Shown here piece after piece: positions 43,614-55,673 of a stretch of DNA of 64,000 nt. How positions within the stretch are numbered: position 1 is the stretch's first letter; every line of letters starts with the position of its first letter. Source of the stretch: Calendula officinalis (Eukaryota > Streptophyta > Magnoliopsida > Asterales > Asteraceae); contig OY970828.1 in NCBI GenBank assembly GCA_963853835.1, forward strand, positions 13,831,813 to 13,895,812, in the 5' to 3' direction. Under the pieces are notes generated by a model. That model searched no databases, was not told where the DNA came from, and worked only from the letters and a program-made list of their open reading frames with translations. Position numbers and translations under genes: made by a program.

Positions 43614-44910
43614 TGTAACGACCGGAAATTTTGATCCGTAAATTAAATAGGAATATTGTGAATTAGATATGGTTAATATTTAAATTGAGCCGTGAATGTG
43701 TTATTATAGGTAAATGATCGTTTATGACTCTTGATAATCGGAAACGGGTCAAAGTAGGGTGAAAGACCAAAGTTGGAAAATAAGGGTCCCTTCTTGGAGG
43801 AGTTTGCGGCACGAACCTGGGGAGTTCGCGGCGCGAAGAGCTAACATAGATTTTGGGTGTTGGTTGTGAAGATGTTAGAGATCGTGAGGATCAGACGCGA
43901 AGGGGTCGAACCCCACGTAACTTCGCGACGCGACGTAAGGGTTCGCGGCGCGAACCCTGCATGAACAGACTTAAATCAGGAAAAGCTAGGGTTTTTCCAC
44001 TTTTGAAGCCCTTGGAAGTGTGTAGCCGATTTTGAAAGAGAAGAAGGTGTTCTTGGTGATTATTGGGTTAAATCATCATGAATCTTGAAGATCTTTTCGT
44101 CCAAACTAAGATCTAAGGTATGTTTCATCTCTTGGTTAGTTGTGGGTTGAGATTTGGGGGAAAACTTGTTTATGAAAGGTTTATGTTAAGAATCTTGTTA
44201 AAAGATGTTAATGAAAGGTGTAAAATACCTATAGATAGTATATGAACCTTGTGTTCATATCGGATTCATGATTGTTGGTAAAAACCTTAAGCTAGGGTTT
44301 TGAGATCTCCACGAAGTTTGATGAACTTGGTGGTTAAGGGTATTATGATGATGTTTGATGATGTCTAGTTATGTATAATAACTAGAAATGTGATGATTAT
44401 GTTGGTAGGTTGCAAGGACCTAAAAGTTGGAGATATTCCAAAGGCGGGAAGCAATGATTCGTGTTGATAAACACGATTTGGATTTAGCTATCGCTATGGT
44501 GAGTACATGAGACTTTTAGACTGGGTACATAGCAAATAGTTTTCTAAAACGTATGATATTTTATGAGTCTTTATTAATAGATATTTTAGTAAAGATAGTG
44601 ACTGAAACGATAAGAAAATAGGTATAATGTGATACTAGAATATGTCTAGTATGATTGATGATTTTGAAAGCAAATATGATAAAATAAGGTAGTTATGGAG
44701 TATTCATAAATAAGTCATAGTAATAAAGTTAATGACTAAAAGAATGTATGATGAGTCTTTATTAGTAGAAATGTATTAATAAAGCATATGGTAATGATTT
44801 CAATGTAATGAGTATTTATTGGTAAATTATACTAATAAAAGTGACGAATGAATTGATAAGAATACATTTTTTGCTTAAGAAACGTTGGTCTTACAAGTTT
44901 TGTGATGTTC

Positions 44911-45090
44911 TCTCAGTGAAGGGGGAGAAATGACAATCGTTTGGGGTATCACCTCTCAGTGAAGGGGGAGAAATGACAATCGTTTGGGTTATCACCTCTC
45001 ATTGAAGGGGGAGAAACGACAATCAGTTGGGGTTTCGCCTCTCGGTGAAGGGGGAGAAATGACAATCACTTGGAGTGTCACCTCTCAGTG
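44911..45090. repeat. 43-bp tandem repeat, four units plus a partial
   Basis: Units start at 44911, 44954, 44997, 45040 and 45083, with the core tctcagtgaagggggagaaa. Spacing is exactly 43 bases and sequence divergence is low. Confidence 0.92.
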
Positions 45091-45348
45091 AAGCAACTAA
45101 TATGTTAAAACATGATTCTCGAAGCAGCCAAGATGTTAAATCATGATTTTTGAAGCATCCATAATATTAAATCAATGATTACAAAACAAAGATGAAGCTC
45201 AAATATGATATGATTCTCTACCAACAACCTATTGGACATAAACAACATAAACTACTAAATCAAATGCTAAATATTTATGTAGGATTCGTAATTAGAACTA
45301 ACCACCCACACCTATTGGATTTACACATATAATTACACACCATTCGTT

Positions 45349-45450
45349 TCTTCCTTTTACGGATCCCACCAATTCTCGATCCGGAATCACCACTTTCAGG
45401 CGAGTCTTCCTTTTACGGATCCCACCAATTCTCGATCCGGAATCACCACT
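45349..45450. repeat. 46-bp direct repeat, period 56
   Basis: tcttccttttacggatccca... occurs at 45349-45394 and again at 45405-45450, apparently without change, separated by 10 bases. Confidence 0.9.
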
Positions 45451-45540
45451 TGTGGGCATGGGTTCATGTTGAAAACAATTGATGTTGGGTTGACTGGACT
45501 CCTATGTGGCATTAACTCGTCTCCTTCAGTAGCCGAGTCC

Positions 45541-47785
45541 AACATTAGCTCGATTCCTATGTGGCAGTTTATTTACCATAAGATCTACGATACGATAAGA
45601 GAAAGAACATGATAATATCATAGTCTTTTTTATGCATTTCATTAAGACGAGAAAGAATATGCAGAAGGATAATGATGTGAAGAACGTAAACAGAAGGAAA
45701 ATGATGTGAAGAAAAGATGATAGTTTGTAATGAAGGTTAACCATGATTAAATAAGTTGTAGAATATAAAATATGTAAGTTCAAATTGTAGGGAAAAGGTA
45801 CAACAATCAATCGCATCACCTTTCTTTTCCTGACTTGTCTTTCTACTATTCAAGGGGACACTTGGGACCAGTCGACCATATGTGCTTTAAGTCGCACATG
45901 GTATTTTGGGAAGATTAAAGTCTATCAGTTTTAAATGAGAGTCTCTCACTTAAATTGGTCTATTCTGGTAATTAATTCTTAATTTTATGCGGGTTCGATT
46001 CGCCACTTCTTCCCTTCTTTTTTCGGCTAAAGTAACTTAACGATCTTGTTTCAAAAGTACACGGTTAAATTGAATTAATCAACCAGTTTTAAAAGTACAA
46101 TAGTTTAAATGATCAAGAAAAAAAAAATACAACACGTCTTAAACCCCAATTATCAACGATCAACCATTTTATTAGGTCAACTATATTGTGACAATTTTCT
46201 AGGGGGCTTAATGTAATATTTATATACTTAGTCAACTAGGATGTCTTTGTTTTGACTTCTGATGGTTTAAAAGGATGGAATTAGAATTGGAATATTGATA
46301 GTGTTTGTTTTAAATGAACGAGTTTTAAAAATAGTATCAAACCCTCGGTTTCTCTAAACCATACATCGGGTAGGTTTAAAAAATCCATTCCCATTTCTCC
46401 ATCACTCTCCATTCACCAATTAAATCTTTCTCTCTATCTTCGTAAAATTATGGCACTGTCAATTGACATCCATCTCATCATCGGAATGCTTCCATTCATA
46501 TTTGAACGGAGTTAAAAATATTTTTATATTTGAAGTGAGAGGTTTCCTACCTATCAATGGAACCCACAAATTTTAAGAGTATGGTTATTAGTGCAGTATG
46601 GATCTCACTAATTTCAAAAGGAATAATAAAATGTATGATTGGAGTTTAGACTTTGTTTAAAAGGAAATTTAGAGAGTGTTTGTTGGAGTGCTCTAAGAAT
46701 CTACTTCATTTTATTTGACAATTTGGTCGCTTGTTTGATAATTTATGCAATTTTATTGGTTTCCTTTTCTTTTCGCAAAAGAAAATGATATCTACAATTT
46801 AAAACTTATTCAAAAATATTGTGGTGTGGGGATAAGTTTTCATGGTGTAGATATGAACCGATCCGATCCGAAATTACAATTTGATTGGTTTAGTTTTATC
46901 CGAACCAAACCGTTTTTTTTCTTAATATACTCACAAGAATACAAAATTATGTAACATAACTGATATTAAGTTTAATATATATAATTTTAAAATGATAAAT
47001 TACTTTATACATAAAACAAGTCTAATTCATAGCTTGTGATATTTACAATAATATATGCATAAGTATTGCCATCAACTTCTTCAAAAACTCTAAAAAGTTT
47101 GGTACATTGCCAACTGATACAATATAAATGAACAAGTATTAGCATATACATCAATTCATTAGAAGAATGTAAAGAAAATGAGTTCTCTAATTGCTTTACA
47201 ATGCAAAACTATTAAATATTTAAATATGGTTCAATCCAAAATCCAAACTATTAATATGGTTCAAGTCCAAACCAATCCAAAATCCAAACTATTAATATGG
47301 TTAAGTCCAAACCAATCCAAAAAACCAAAACACCGATCCAAACGATCCAATCCAAATTATCCATTTGGATAATCCGATTATATTCAAATAGTGAACACCA
47401 TATATATATCACCTCTTTTCGCAAAGATTATGAGCGATGAATAGTCATGAAAATTTTAATTTCTCTCTACACTCCCTCACTAGAATTCTTATAATTGTAC
47501 ATTTGTCATTGAATATAGACTCAGCACATGTTTATTATATTCAATCATACTGCAGTTATATTATTGTAATTTAGTTTAATCATACAGTTTTTACAAGCAT
47601 GAGACATGCGTTCAGCGGCATGGAACCTGGTGTTTTTATTTATGGATTTTAATAAAAGTTCATCTATTTGCTAAAATGTTATTTTAACCATAAAATGTAA
47701 TCCAACCTGATATGCCGTCAAAAAAGGTTTGACAAAAAGAGATAAATCTATCTCTTTATTCTAGTGTGTTTTAAAATGAATTGAA
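45541..47785. other. Non-coding AT-rich region
   Basis: No credible gene. Two patches (46850-46915 and 47225-47380) are rich in accgatccgatcc / ccaatccaaa motifs, like degraded non-autonomous hAT elements. A 50-base local duplication (ccaaaatccaaactattaat) is at 47235-47300. Confidence 0.4.
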
Positions 47786-48090
47786 ATTATTGTTGGAAAT
47801 AGTGTCCAACACATCAAATAAACCGGTATTCCAGTTCGGGTATTTTAGAGTCCTATTCGGGTTGCCCTCGAGGAATCAACGAACACGAGAAATAACGTAG
47901 TGTTTAATTAATAGTTTAATTAAATGGACTAACGGGCTAGACGGGCTAATCTAGTTGATGGGTAATTAACTAGACTGTGGTATCGGGCCAAGTATTAATT
48001 AATGTAAATTACTTGCAGGCTTAATTAAAGAGTTAATTGGAAGCGGGCTTGGACCAATTGTGGTGTTACCATAATTGTGTTAGGGAAGTG

Positions 48091-48098
48091 TATATATT
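48091..48098 (+). promoter_or_regulatory. TATA box of LTR 3
   Basis: gtgtatatattaagg; transcription would begin near 48125. No ATG lies between there and 48407. Confidence 0.6.
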
Positions 48099-48406
48099 AA
48101 GGTTAAGGGTTTAACCTAATCATAACATTCAATACTTGTTCCCTTGCCTCCCTCCCAATTCGGCCGAACCCTTCGACCGAACACCACCACCGTCGCCACA
48201 CCACCGCCAGACCGCCACTGCCGCCGTACCGCCGCCGTGAGCCACCGCCGTCGATCGAACCGAAAGAGTTTTCGGGTTCGGGTTTTGGTGCTTGTTTCTC
48301 CAAGGTGCTTTATACTACATTGTGGTATATTGTCCTGTTCGTGATAACCCTTAGGTGTGAACCAATAGAGGAATTCTTTCTTGAATCATAGGCTTAGTGT
48401 GATAAC

Positions 48407-48457
48407 ATGGCAAGAACAAGATCACAGGGTTTGTCCAATTCGCCAAACCACAATCAA
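48407..48457 (+). CDS. Predicted LTR-encoded first coding exon of gag (17 codons)
   Basis: This is the first ATG downstream of the predicted start site and has a good context (A at -3, G at +4). It reads MARTRSQGLSNSPNHNQ and ends at CAA|GTAAGA, a strong 5' splice site. The acceptor ttcttttatag lies just before the gag ATG at 50235. Seventeen full codons means the junction is phase 0, so gag continues in frame. Unspliced, the ORF would end about 15 codons later. Prediction only. Confidence 0.55.
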
Positions 48458-50234
48458 GTAAGATTTCGAATTATTCTATTTAATTATATTAAATTGATCT
48501 AGTTGCATTAGAGTAGTGAACCTAACGGTCCTGAAAGTTTTATCGGGTCGGTGTTCTAACCAAGTTACTTTTGATTTTCGCCTTAAGTAAATTGTGGCTA
48601 GATGCATAGAAATCCCCACAGTGGTATCAGAGCGCCATTGTTTTACAAGTCTAATAGTGCTAGACAGTATATTCGAAATCCATAAAATTGTTTTTATGAT
48701 TTTCGGAATTTCCGAAAATTGTTTTTGGGGTTTCCGAAAATTGGAAAATACATTAAAAATAGGTTTTTATATTTTCCGGTATTTTATAAAATTGTTTTAA
48801 TAATTACCAAAAATTAAAAATATGATTTTTTATTTTTTCCCTAAAATTTGGTAATATTAATTTAATAATTAAAAACGTTTTTTTATTAAATTAATTAATT
48901 ATGATAATTTCAAAAGTTGGAATTATCAAGAAATTTGAACCAAAAGATTTTATCAAGTATCTAGACTCATTTAAAAGATTTGAAAATATCTTTATATATA
49001 TTTATATATTTTTCCGAAAATATATAAAAGATTATATAAATATATTATTTAATATTTAAATAAAAGATATAATCATATTTATGGATATATGTATTTTTCG
49101 GAATATATATATATATATGTCATAAATAGATGATTTTATAATATCTAGATAATTATTTGAAAGGTTTCAAATAATGGATGAAATTTTATAAGGGTTTAAA
49201 TTTAGGGATATATATTTTATATATATATCCGAAAATTTTTAAATATTTAAAAGGGATTGGGTTTTCGAATATTTTATTATTTATATATATATTCGAAATT
49301 CCTATATATATCAAATAAGATTTGATATTCCTCCCTTATATATAATATTATGTAATAATAGTTTATTAAATATTATATAAGATATAGTTATAATAGTAAT
49401 TAAAACGTCGCGTCCTCGCGCGTTTATAAAATTAATTATACTATATAGAAGTTTAGTAAATGAAATTAAAATGTTTTAATTATCATAGATATAATTATAT
49501 AATAGTTTATATATATTATAACTAAAGTTAAATACATCGTCGCTTATGTCATTACTAGGCTCACCCATAGTCTAAGGCATCTAAAGGATGAAAAGGAAGA
49601 GATATAGATCTCTAAACGGGGTTGCGTTTTTAACACGCCTTGCGATGACCTACCCCGCCGCTTCCCTTGTCTTAGAATGGACCTACCGAACATGCATAAT
49701 AGGATGATGTCAAAGATTAAAAGTATAATCGTAAAATTAAACAAATCCTTCCCGTTTAATATAAATGTGAACATTGTGTGCTCACCATGGAATAACACGC
49801 GCTCGTATCATAGTCTGATTAACGGAACTCGTGTGGTTAACCGGTACGTTAATTGTGAGATTATTTTACGAGTGAAACGATTCTCGCGATACTCAAGCGA
49901 ACTTGAGCCGAGAAGTCCACGTGGGTGTTCCATGGTCGTTTCACCTTCTAATATATGATCTACGGTATCCCTGTCATATAGATTAGAATAAGCATTGATT
50001 TGAGATTAACATGCCATTCTCCCTCGAGAATGAATCTTAAAGAACTAGGGATTTCATAAGATTGAAATCGACAATAGTTTGCCTACGACACGAAATTATT
50101 CGGTGTGAAATACGGCATCCCTCTTCACATCGTATAACTAGTGGTCATATCCTAGCCTTAGAAATAAAGATTAGGAAAATTATTATAAAGATTAATTAAT
50201 GAATACACTAACAAATAAATTGTTTCTTTTATAG
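48458..50234 (+). other. Predicted leader intron spanning the LTR end and primer binding site
   Basis: 1777 bases with GTAAGA donor, a CTAAC branch-like motif (cactaac, near 50200) and polypyrimidine tract ttgtttcttttatag. It contains the 3' end of the LTR and the primer binding site, so the spliced RNA could not be reverse transcribed normally. The interior is AT-rich with many out-of-frame ATGs and no coding sequence. Confidence 0.55.
48622..48633 (+). other. Primer binding site, element 3
   Basis: tggtatcagagc one base after the LTR; complement of initiator tRNA-Met. Confidence 0.93.
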
Positions 50235-51566
50235 ATGGGTTCCAACAACAATAACAATAACAATCAAATCCCACTTCCTCCACCACCTCCAGTTCCACAA
50301 GGACCACAAAGCTTTGCTCTTATCTCAACCTTGAATCGTGAAAAGCTCACTGGACCAAACTACATTGATTGCATTCGTACGCTTAGAATCACGCTGAGGT
50401 ACGAGGGCAAGGAGTATGTCCTCGATAATGAGATTGCTGAGTTGACTGACGATTCGAGTGCCGTAGACAGAGCTGCCTACGACCTCCATCGTTCTGAGTT
50501 GGAAAAGGTTGCTTGCCTGATGCTAGCCACTATGTCTTCTGATCTCCAAAAGAATTTTGAGAAGATGAGTGCCTATGACATCAACCAACGGCTCAAACAA
50601 ATGTTTCAAAACCGAGCTAGGCAAGAACGTTTCGACGTGGTAAGTTCCTTGGTAGGATGCAAACTGCAAGAAGGACAATCTGTGTGTAGCCACGTCCAAA
50701 AGATGAAGGGCTACATAGATAGACTAGCAAATTTGGGTGTCCCCTTACCGAAGGAGTTGACCACTGATATGGTTTTGAACTAGCTTCCACCATCCTACTC
50801 ACAATTTATAGTTAACTATAACATGGGTGATATGGATAAGACACTCATGGAACTGCACGGTATGTTAAAGACTACCGAGGCTAGCTTGTTGAAAGCAAAA
50901 GGTTCCGCTTCTACTGCTCCTGTCTTGGCTATTCGTTCTGAAGGTGTTAAAAAGAAACGTCGTCCTCCTCTGAATGGCAAAGGCAAGGCCAAAGTAGGTC
51001 AAGCCAAACATGGCCATAAGAGGAAGGCTGATTCTGACATAACACCTACCAAAGATCCGAAAGATGTTGTTTGCTACTGCTGTCAAGGAAAGGATCACTG
51101 GAAAAGAAGCTGCCCAAAGTACTTGGATGATCTGAAGAGTCAGAAAGTCCAAAAGTCTGGACCATTAGGTACTTTTATGATTGAACTCCATAATACTTCT
51201 ATCTCTAATTCTTGGGTTCTAGATATAGGGTGTGGTACTCACATTTGCACTGATATGCAGGGACTTAAGAATAGTAGGAAGTTGAAGCATGGAGAGCTTA
51301 ATCTGATCAGGGGAAACAAAGTCTCGACTGCTATCACCAAGATAGGAGATTACGAGCTCATGCATGGGAATGGATGTTCTTTACTTTTATTAGATGTTTG
51401 TTTTTCGCCTTCTATGGCACGCAACATTATTTCATTTTACGCATTGTTTAAGGATGGTTTTAATTTCGTTTTTAATGAGAATGGTTCTATTTTGGTTTAT
51501 AAAATGATGTGTTTTATATTAAAGCTATTCCTTGTGCTGGTATATATGAAATTGATGGTTGCGTAA
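50235..51566 (+). pseudogene. Copia 3 gag and protease
   Basis: Starts with Met-Gly-Ser, a run of Asn and a Pro-rich stretch, then a UBN2-type capsid domain (LTGPNYIDCIRTLRITLRYE, ACLMLATMSSDLQKNF, LVGCKLQEGQSVCSHV). A TAG at 50781-50783 (apparently from CAG before LPPSYS) interrupts it; the frame then continues. A zinc knuckle, CYCCQGKDHWKRSC, fits CX2CX4HX4C. The protease site reads WVLDIGCGTHIC, where Asp-Thr-Gly is expected; one C-to-T change explains the Ile. The frame shifts near 51500. Confidence 0.88.
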
Positions 51567-52523
51567 ACAATAGAAATCTAATATTGAATGTTGATTCATC
51601 CAAAGGTGTATTGGATAAGTCATGTCTATGGCATTGTCGCTGAGGACACATAAACAAGAAACGCATAGCTAAACTCCAAAAGGATGGAGTGTTAGAATCA
51701 TTTGACCTCAAATCAAATGATGTGTGTGAGTCTTGTTTACTTGGCAAGATGACAGAGGCGCCATTCACAGGGTCATGTGAAAGTGGCAAAGACTTGTTGG
51801 ACCTCATACATACTGATGTGTGTGGACCATTCAAGTCTAACACTAGACATGGTGAACGATACTTCGTCATGTTTACTGATGATTTCAGTAGATATGGCTA
51901 TGTTTATTTTATTAAACATAAGTCTGATACTTTTGAAACGTTCAAAGAATATCAGAAAGAAGTAGAGAATCAACTGGGCAAGAAGATTAATATGCTCCGC
52001 TCTGACAGGGGCGGAGAGTATCTTAGTCAAGAGTTCGTCGACTATCTAAAGAGTTGTGGAATAGTATCTCAACTCTCTCCTCCTCGAACTCAACAACTTA
52101 ATGGTGTGTCGGAAAGGAGAAATCAAACCTTTCTTGACATGGTACAATCAATGATTAGTCGATCGACACTTCCAGTGAGTTTCTGGGGATATGCCTTAGA
52201 AACTGCAGCACATATCGTAAACCTTGTACCAACTAAGAAGGTTGCCAAAACTCCCTCTGAAATATGGACAGGGAATCCTCCCTCCCTTAAACATTTGAAA
52301 ATCAGGGGTTGTGAAGTTTATGTAAGACATGAATCTCACGACAAGCTAGATAACAAATCAGAGAAGTGCTACTTCATTAGCTACCCATGACAGTCTTTTG
52401 GATATCAGTTTTATAATCCGAAAGGGAACAAAGTGTTTGTATCTCGAAGAGGATTCTTCCTCGAGAGAGAGTTATTATCCAAAGAAGACAATGAGAGCAA
52501 AATTGATCTTGAAGAGTGTACAA
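51567..52523 (+). pseudogene. Copia 3 integrase
   Basis: In a different frame from gag. The pre-integrase HHCC region (LWHCR, stop, GHINKKR; VCESCLLGKM) contains a TGA at 51641. The integrase core has its acids in HTDVCGPF, RSDRGGEYLS and SERRNQTF, all present. A further TGA at 52388 precedes QSFGYQFYNPKGNKVF, and the frame runs to the junction near 52524. RT never appears. Confidence 0.88.
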
Positions 52524-52793
52524 TTAGAAATGTACAATTAGATTGTACAAAGTTTTAATAAGTTATAAGTCTAAAGATTCTACGACCCCTACCCCTAGGA
52601 ATCGTGTCAAGTCTTGATACAATCGGTAAGGATGTTACCTACTAGAAATAGCATGTCTCGTCGAGAAGTGCCCAAACCTTGCGGCGAGAATGTGATATAT
52701 GGATCCTAGGCCTAAAATATTAATTATGGGTTTATAATATATTTTAGAGAATGTTTATTGATGATTACTAATTAAACTGGGTTTGATTTGTAG

Positions 52794-53609
52794 ATGGCAG
52801 CAACAAACACAACGATAACCTACAACAAACTCACGCAACGTTTCTTCCTAGGAAAGAAAGAAAAGACTGGGTCAAATTTCCTCAATTGGAAGCGTGATTT
52901 TAAGATCATGCTCAGACAAGAGAGGGAAAACATTGACCGAGAAAGAAACGTATTGAGAACCCCTGCCAAGGATGAAGAAAACGAACCAGGACAAGCATTG
53001 TACGCTTGTAAGGCGTTCGCTTCTTGCAAAATGGCTAAGGGAGCATCAGTAGGTGCACACATCATGAGAATGAAAAGTGCACGTTGATCACCTTACTAGA
53101 CTTGGTCACCACATGCCATTGCAGTTCGCAATTGACATGATACTCAACTCATTTTCCGATGACTACAAGCTCTTTGTAGCCAACTACAGCAAACGTGATA
53201 TGGATAATTCCATTCCCGAGCTACAATCTATGCTCGACGCTATTGAGTTGAATATTGAGACCAATTCTAAAAAGGGGTCGCACAACTGGTGGCAGCGATG
53301 AGGATGGGTATGGTGGTAAAGGAAAGGGTAAAACCTATCCTAACCAAGGAGTGCCAAATGGTAAAGGTTTCAAACAAAAGGTCAAGAAGGTTAAGCCTAA
53401 CACTGCCAGGACCGAGCACCGGTGCTTCAAGTGTGGTGAGGATGGGCATTGGAAAAGGAATTGTCCAAAGGGTGCAAGTGGTAGTGGAGGAAACGCAAGT
53501 TCCTCAGGTAACACAACCACACTTCTTAATCACTTTAAGATACTTGTAAAGTACGTTACGAGTAATCTAACTTTTGCAATCATTTATTTCAGGAGGAGAT
53601 GGAAAGTGA
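52794..53609 (+). pseudogene. gag of the array element, copy 1
   Basis: Starts MAATNTTITYNKL right at a splice-acceptor-like tttgatttgtag. A shortened UBN2 region (NFLNWKRDFKIMLRQERE, then directly KAFASCKMAKGASVGAHIM) lacks the usual middle. The frame shifts near 53075 (shared with copy 2) and again at 53270-53275, where one extra A has been gained. A zinc knuckle, CFKCGEDGHWKRNC, is intact. A possible 85-nt intron (53508-53592) precedes the end. Without splicing the last frame runs to 53632. Confidence 0.75.
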
Positions 53610-55673
53610 TAGTGACCGGCATGAGATGGTGATGATCCCACGAGCACCAAGTTTTATAATTCAGTATTTTGTGGATTCGTTTTAAACAATTTTACTTTAT
53701 TGTTTGGATAATTTTATTTTTGTTAAAACAAGTTTTTATTTTGGTTTTAATTAATTTTGAATCCATAGTTGAATTATATTATGTGCATGTGTGATAATTA
53801 CACTAGTCAAGGTTTATGACTAGATTGTAAGTCAAGCTTTGATTTACTTATATTTCATGTCTATATATATTTGTTTGATTGTTGTATAAACAATGTCTTG
53901 ATAGCTCCAGGTACTTAGATGTTAGTAATTAGAAAGTTTTGCTAATGAAAGTATTTAAGAGTTTTATGGAAGCATAAGGTTCAAGAGTTATTGAACTTAG
54001 TTAAAACATCTTAAGTAATAGTCATTACTTAAGATAGAAAGTTTTAAAATATTAGTATTAATATAGTATGATTGTATTGGATATAATCAAGATAGACTTT
54101 AAGAGTGTTATTACAAGTCTTTTATACGTGTAGTAAAGGATTTAATGAAGTCATAATTCCCTAATAGGAATAATTGGATATTCGTATAATCCAAGTAAAA
54201 TGACTTAGACATTAAATGACTCTTAAAAGGGACAAACTATATTACTTAAGAATTAAAGGGTATTATTGCAAGTCTCTTATACTTGTAATATATACAATGT
54301 TTAATCAAGAAAGAATTCCCTTATAGGAATAATGGATATTTGAGAAATCCAAGTAATGACTTTGGCATTAAATAAAATTCTTAAAAGAATACTAATGTGT
54401 TTAAGAATTGATAGTATCATTTCGAGTGTTTCATACTTGTTAGATACAGTGATCAATAAAGATCATAATTCCCTAAACAGGAATAGTGGATATTCGCAAA
54501 TCCATAGGATGATTTTAATTATTGATAAAATCTTAAAAGATTAAATTACAAGTTATTGAATAGGTCAAAGTAGTAGTTTAAGAGATGCTTAAATTCCATA
54601 AAAGTAAGTGGGAGCTAAGACTAACATAATTCATTAAAGACGTTGATGAATTTAGTAAGTTAGCAAGACATTGACAACAAGGTTTTACCAAGTCGTTAGC
54701 CAAAGAGTTAAGAGAAATAATAAATGATCATTGATTAGATTATTGCAAACCTAATAGCGCGATCACAAGTCTTGTGATGAATTATTGCATTTCTAATAGG
54801 TTGTTAACAGTTCAGTGGATAACACAATCATTTAAGGAAATTTATTTAACTAGTAAGAATAACTACAAATCAAGTAACTAAAAGAGGCTTTAGTTGCAAG
54901 GATAATTTTATGAATTCAAGAAACTAAGGAGTTAATTTCCAATCCTCCTATGTTTACCGAATTGCATAAAAGGCAAGACTAGAATATGTTCTGGATTGTT
55001 GCAAGAACAATATCTAGCAAAGGCAAAAGTAATAGTATTCCTAAATACTCGTCTTATGTCTTTAGTTAAATAGAAATGAATGGTTTAGTGATAAAGTTAC
55101 AATTAAGTTTGTTCACTAGGATTGTCCTTAAGCCTGAGGTATTTGGTTTAGGGTACAATGACTAATGTGCTTTGGTTCAACTTAGACAATTCTGAAATAC
55201 GTTTGCCATACGAGGCGATACTAGTACAAAGGAAGTTGCATTTTAAATCGAAATATAACAAGATGGTAATTGCACCTCCTTTTTAGGAGAGATATTTATA
55301 GGTCCTTTGACATGATGAGAAAGTGACAAGTGCACGGCCGTGCCCAAACGAACTGATTTCTTCTTGGTTGTTTATCACAGCAGTTTGAATCAAGAAGTCA
55401 TAAAATGATTTCGAATACAGGAGTTGATAATTTCTACCATGCTCGTATTCGTTATCACAAATATCGTACTCCAAGGGATAAACCTAACATATTTGCCCAA
55501 GAAGTAGAGACAGAGTGTTCTTTACTAGGAGACGCTATTAAAGAGTTTTTCATAAACTATACCTGGGTTACGTAAGCTGTTTTTATGGGGATGGTTACCT
55601 ACATGCCCATCTAGAAGGTCACTGTAGCCCGTATCATTAAGACAAATGTTACAAACTTGCACAAGTGGGAGTC
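53610..55673. other. Non-coding 3' region of the array element, copy 1
   Basis: AT-rich, no coding capacity. Three degenerate repeats of about 140 bp (near 54107, 54247 and 54407) each carry a core like taattccctaataggaataa, then ggatatt and aatccaa. It ends with the polypurine tract acaagtgggagtc at 55661-55673. Compared with copy 2 it lacks about 373 bp at the point matching 61704-62076 and has about 28 extra bases near 55350-55380. Confidence 0.7.

Larger units (their letters stand above)
43614..45540 (+). mobile_element. Possible Gypsy-type LTR or fragment
   Basis: Starts TGTAACGACCGGAAATTTT exactly where the LINE relic breaks off. Blocks such as gctatggtgagtacat and the stretch of gcggcgcgaa repeats resemble Gypsy LTRs that I know from plants. 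No gag or pol follows, and I could not find the right boundary, TSD or a second LTR. The end coordinate is approximate. Confidence 0.35.
47791..48620 (+). repeat. 5' LTR of Copia element 3 (830 bp)
   Basis: TGTTGGAAATAGTGTCC... to ...AATCCCCACA, immediately followed by G and the primer binding site. TATA tatatatt is at 48091-48098. The R/U5 part holds a CCACCACCG-rich leader, an ATG at 48407 and a splice donor at 48458. Confidence 0.85.
47791..52523 (+). mobile_element. Ty1/Copia retrotransposon 3, 5' part
   Basis: A 5' LTR (47791-48620), primer binding site, unusually long AT-rich leader, gag, protease and integrase, all on plus. RT, RNase H and the 3' LTR are missing: near 52524 the sequence switches to the middle of the leader of another family (see 52524 on). 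The direct repeat tgtacaattaga...tgtacaattaga straddles the switch point. Several nonsense codons and shifts make it defective. Confidence 0.85.
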
